From Bifidobacterium moraviense (GTDB lineage: Bacteria > Actinomycetota > Actinomycetes > Actinomycetales > Bifidobacteriaceae): DNA of 64,000 nt. Below are positions 63,030 to 64,000 of this stretch, piece by piece (the stretch's first letter is position 1; the number at the start of each line of letters is the position of its first letter). The stretch covers positions 1 to 64,000 of the forward strand of contig NZ_JAAIIH010000002.1 in NCBI RefSeq assembly GCF_012932365.1, given 5' to 3'. The notes below the pieces were generated by a model, which was given only the letters and a program-made list of their open reading frames with translations, had not been told where the DNA came from and made no database searches. The translations under genes were made by a program, and so were the position numbers.

Positions 63030-63654
63030 GGATCAGCTCGCCGCCCTCCGGATCGGACGGGTCGGCGTTGCGCGAGCTCTTGAGCGCATAGTCGGCCCGG
63101 ACGTCGCGGTTGAACGCGCGCACGTCCACGCTGCGGTTGGCCGCGAGCGGCAGATCACGCACCTCGCGGATGACCGTTCCGTCCACGGCGCCGCCGTCCG
63201 CGTCCTCCAGAAACGGATCGAAGGCGAGCACGCGCCCGTCCTCCACGCCGGTGAGCAGGATGTAGTGGCCGTTCGCCCCATGCCAGACGCGCGCGATCGC
63301 CGCCGCGCGGGGACGTCTATTCTTCGCCGTGCCGTTGGACGCCAGCGCCCGGTACACGGCCGAATCCGGCGCCAGCCGGGCGTCCGCGCCGGAGAGGATG
63401 CGTGTCTCGACGGGGAACGCCGCGCCGCGCGCATAGACGTTGAGGTAGCGCGCCACATGGCGCATGGCCTGATGCGAGGTGCCCATCTTGCCAAGTTCGC
63501 CGTCCTCGCTGAAGTCGTCGAGCGTGCGCGCGTAGACGGCGCGCACGAGCTCCGGGTCGATCTCCTCGCGCTCGTAGAGGAAGCGCAGCGCGTTGACCAG
63601 CGTGGTGGGGCCGCAGTCGTAGCGGGTCATCTGGTAGATCAGCGGAATCCTCAA
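63007..63654 (-). CDS. C39-like cysteine peptidase domain protein
   Basis: A 215-residue single-domain protein. TRYDCGPTTLVNAL carries the candidate nucleophile Cys, NGHYILLTGVEDGRVLAFDPF the His and the Asp expected in papain-like C39 enzymes. No signal peptide or membrane segment is seen. C39 peptidases usually process leader peptides of exported bacteriocins within ABC exporters, but here the domain stands alone, so the target is unknown. The gene overlaps the preceding one tail to tail. Confidence 0.8.
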   Translation of the reverse strand: MRIPLIYQMTRYDCGPTTLVNALRFLYEREEIDPELVRAVYARTLDDFSEDGELGKMGTSHQAMRHVARYLNVYARGAAFPVETRILSGADARLAPDSAVYRALASNGTAKNRRPRAAAIARVWHGANGHYILLTGVEDGRVLAFDPFLEDADGGAVDGTVIREVRDLPLAANRSVDVRAFNRDVRADYALKSSRNADPSDPEGGELILIRRTDR

Positions 63655-63857
63655 CGCGTGCCTCCCGTCCGGCCCCGCATGATGCGCGGGCGTTTCCCCA
63701 CACGCTACCCCGCCGCCCGTTCCGCGTGCAAGGCACCGGTCATACGCATAATCTATAGCCTTCCCCCGGTCCGACTTCCGTGAGCGAGCACATCGTCGCG
63801 CCGTGCCGTCGTCAACATGTAAGACAACGTTTACCGAAAACGATCACAAATGTGCGG

Positions 63858-63886
63858 TTGAGCGTTCACATCGGCTAAACTATACG
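63858..63886 (+). promoter_or_regulatory. Candidate promoter of the LacI-family gene
   Basis: TTGAGC (63858-63863) and TATACG (63881-63886) are 17 bases apart. The predicted transcription start falls at or beside the ATG at 63890, and no ribosome binding site is visible, which fits a leaderless transcript. Confidence 0.5.
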
Positions 63887-63889
63887 GTC

Positions 63890-64000
63890 ATGACAACCAT
63901 GAAGGAGATTGCCGAGAAGACGGGGGTCTCGGTCTCCAGCGTTTCACTTGTCCTCAACGGACGTGATTCAGGGCGCGTCAAACCCGAGATCGCCCGCAGG
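63890..64000 (+). CDS. LacI-family transcriptional regulator, N-terminal part
   Basis: Only 37 codons lie in the window; the rest is beyond the edge. MKEIAEKTGVSVSSVSLVLNGRD is the LacI-type helix-turn-helix (recognition helix SVSSVSLVLNG). Sugar-binding specificity cannot be seen. An alternative start at 63899 (MKEIAEK) is usual for the family. LacI regulators commonly control nearby carbohydrate genes, so the region to the right may be a sugar locus. Confidence 0.88.
   Translation, partial: MTTMKEIAEKTGVSVSSVSLVLNGRDSGRVKPEIARR

Overview
The window is a high-GC actinobacterial chromosome segment whose gene content points to Bifidobacterium. The evidence is the tilS-hpt-ftsH-(folK-like)-DUF3180 block, the ftsZ-sepF-yggT-divIVA-lspA-rluD division cluster, a ThiE-ThiC fusion, a lactaldehyde reductase, DUF2530 and DUF4190 proteins, and DivIVA-based growth. 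I cannot name the species. The segment is housekeeping chromosome, with no prophage, insertion sequence or CRISPR array. It does carry an unusual amount of intergenic palindromic repeat.

Layout. 1-4300: a DUF4190 membrane protein, tRNA-Asp and tRNA-Phe, then the minus-strand thyA-folA-phosphatase run and an OsmC-like protein. 4300-9030: a repeat element, a tandem universal stress protein, two duplicated NlpC/P60 wall hydrolases and a CHAP hydrolase. 9200-13700: serC, manA, a DUF2530 protein and a SenX3-like sensor kinase divergent from phoU. 14.6-18.7 kb: a MATE exporter, a second repeat copy, an MFS transporter and a HAD phosphatase. 19-22 kb: ettA and tesB. 22.1-22.8 kb: a dense palindrome array. 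22.8-29.6 kb: DUF3180, a degenerate folK-like gene, ftsH, hpt, tilS and a PBP4-type DD-peptidase. 29.6-36 kb: an ABC pair, two glycosyltransferases and an AI-2E-family permease. 36-38.6 kb: a gene-poor, repeat-rich region around an AbiEi-like gene broken by one amber codon. 38.6-51.7 kb: fucO, dnaE, the division/lspA/rluD cluster, dusB and glyS. 51.7-52.3 kb: a repeat mosaic. 52.3-64 kb: a DNA glycosylase, a polysaccharide deacetylase, the thiamine locus (TPP riboswitch, thiM, thiE-thiC, thiD, thiamine-binding protein), a NarL-type two-component system, a membrane protein, a C39-like peptidase and the start of a LacI-family regulator.

How it fits together. The thi genes cover thiazole salvage, pyrimidine synthesis and coupling to thiamine phosphate. 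The folate genes cover reduction and use (folA, thyA), while folE and folP are absent from their usual place beside ftsH and the HPPK-like protein lacks its catalytic loop, which suggests reliance on imported folate. The division cluster is contiguous. The phoU/senX3 intergenic region carries repeats resembling a PHO box, but the kinase has Glu where the phosphoacceptor His should be. Three dispersed palindrome families (A: nested 207-bp elements; B: GAGCGGATCCAGT arrays; C: 103-bp GTCATCCTGAGC elements) are the least explained material here.
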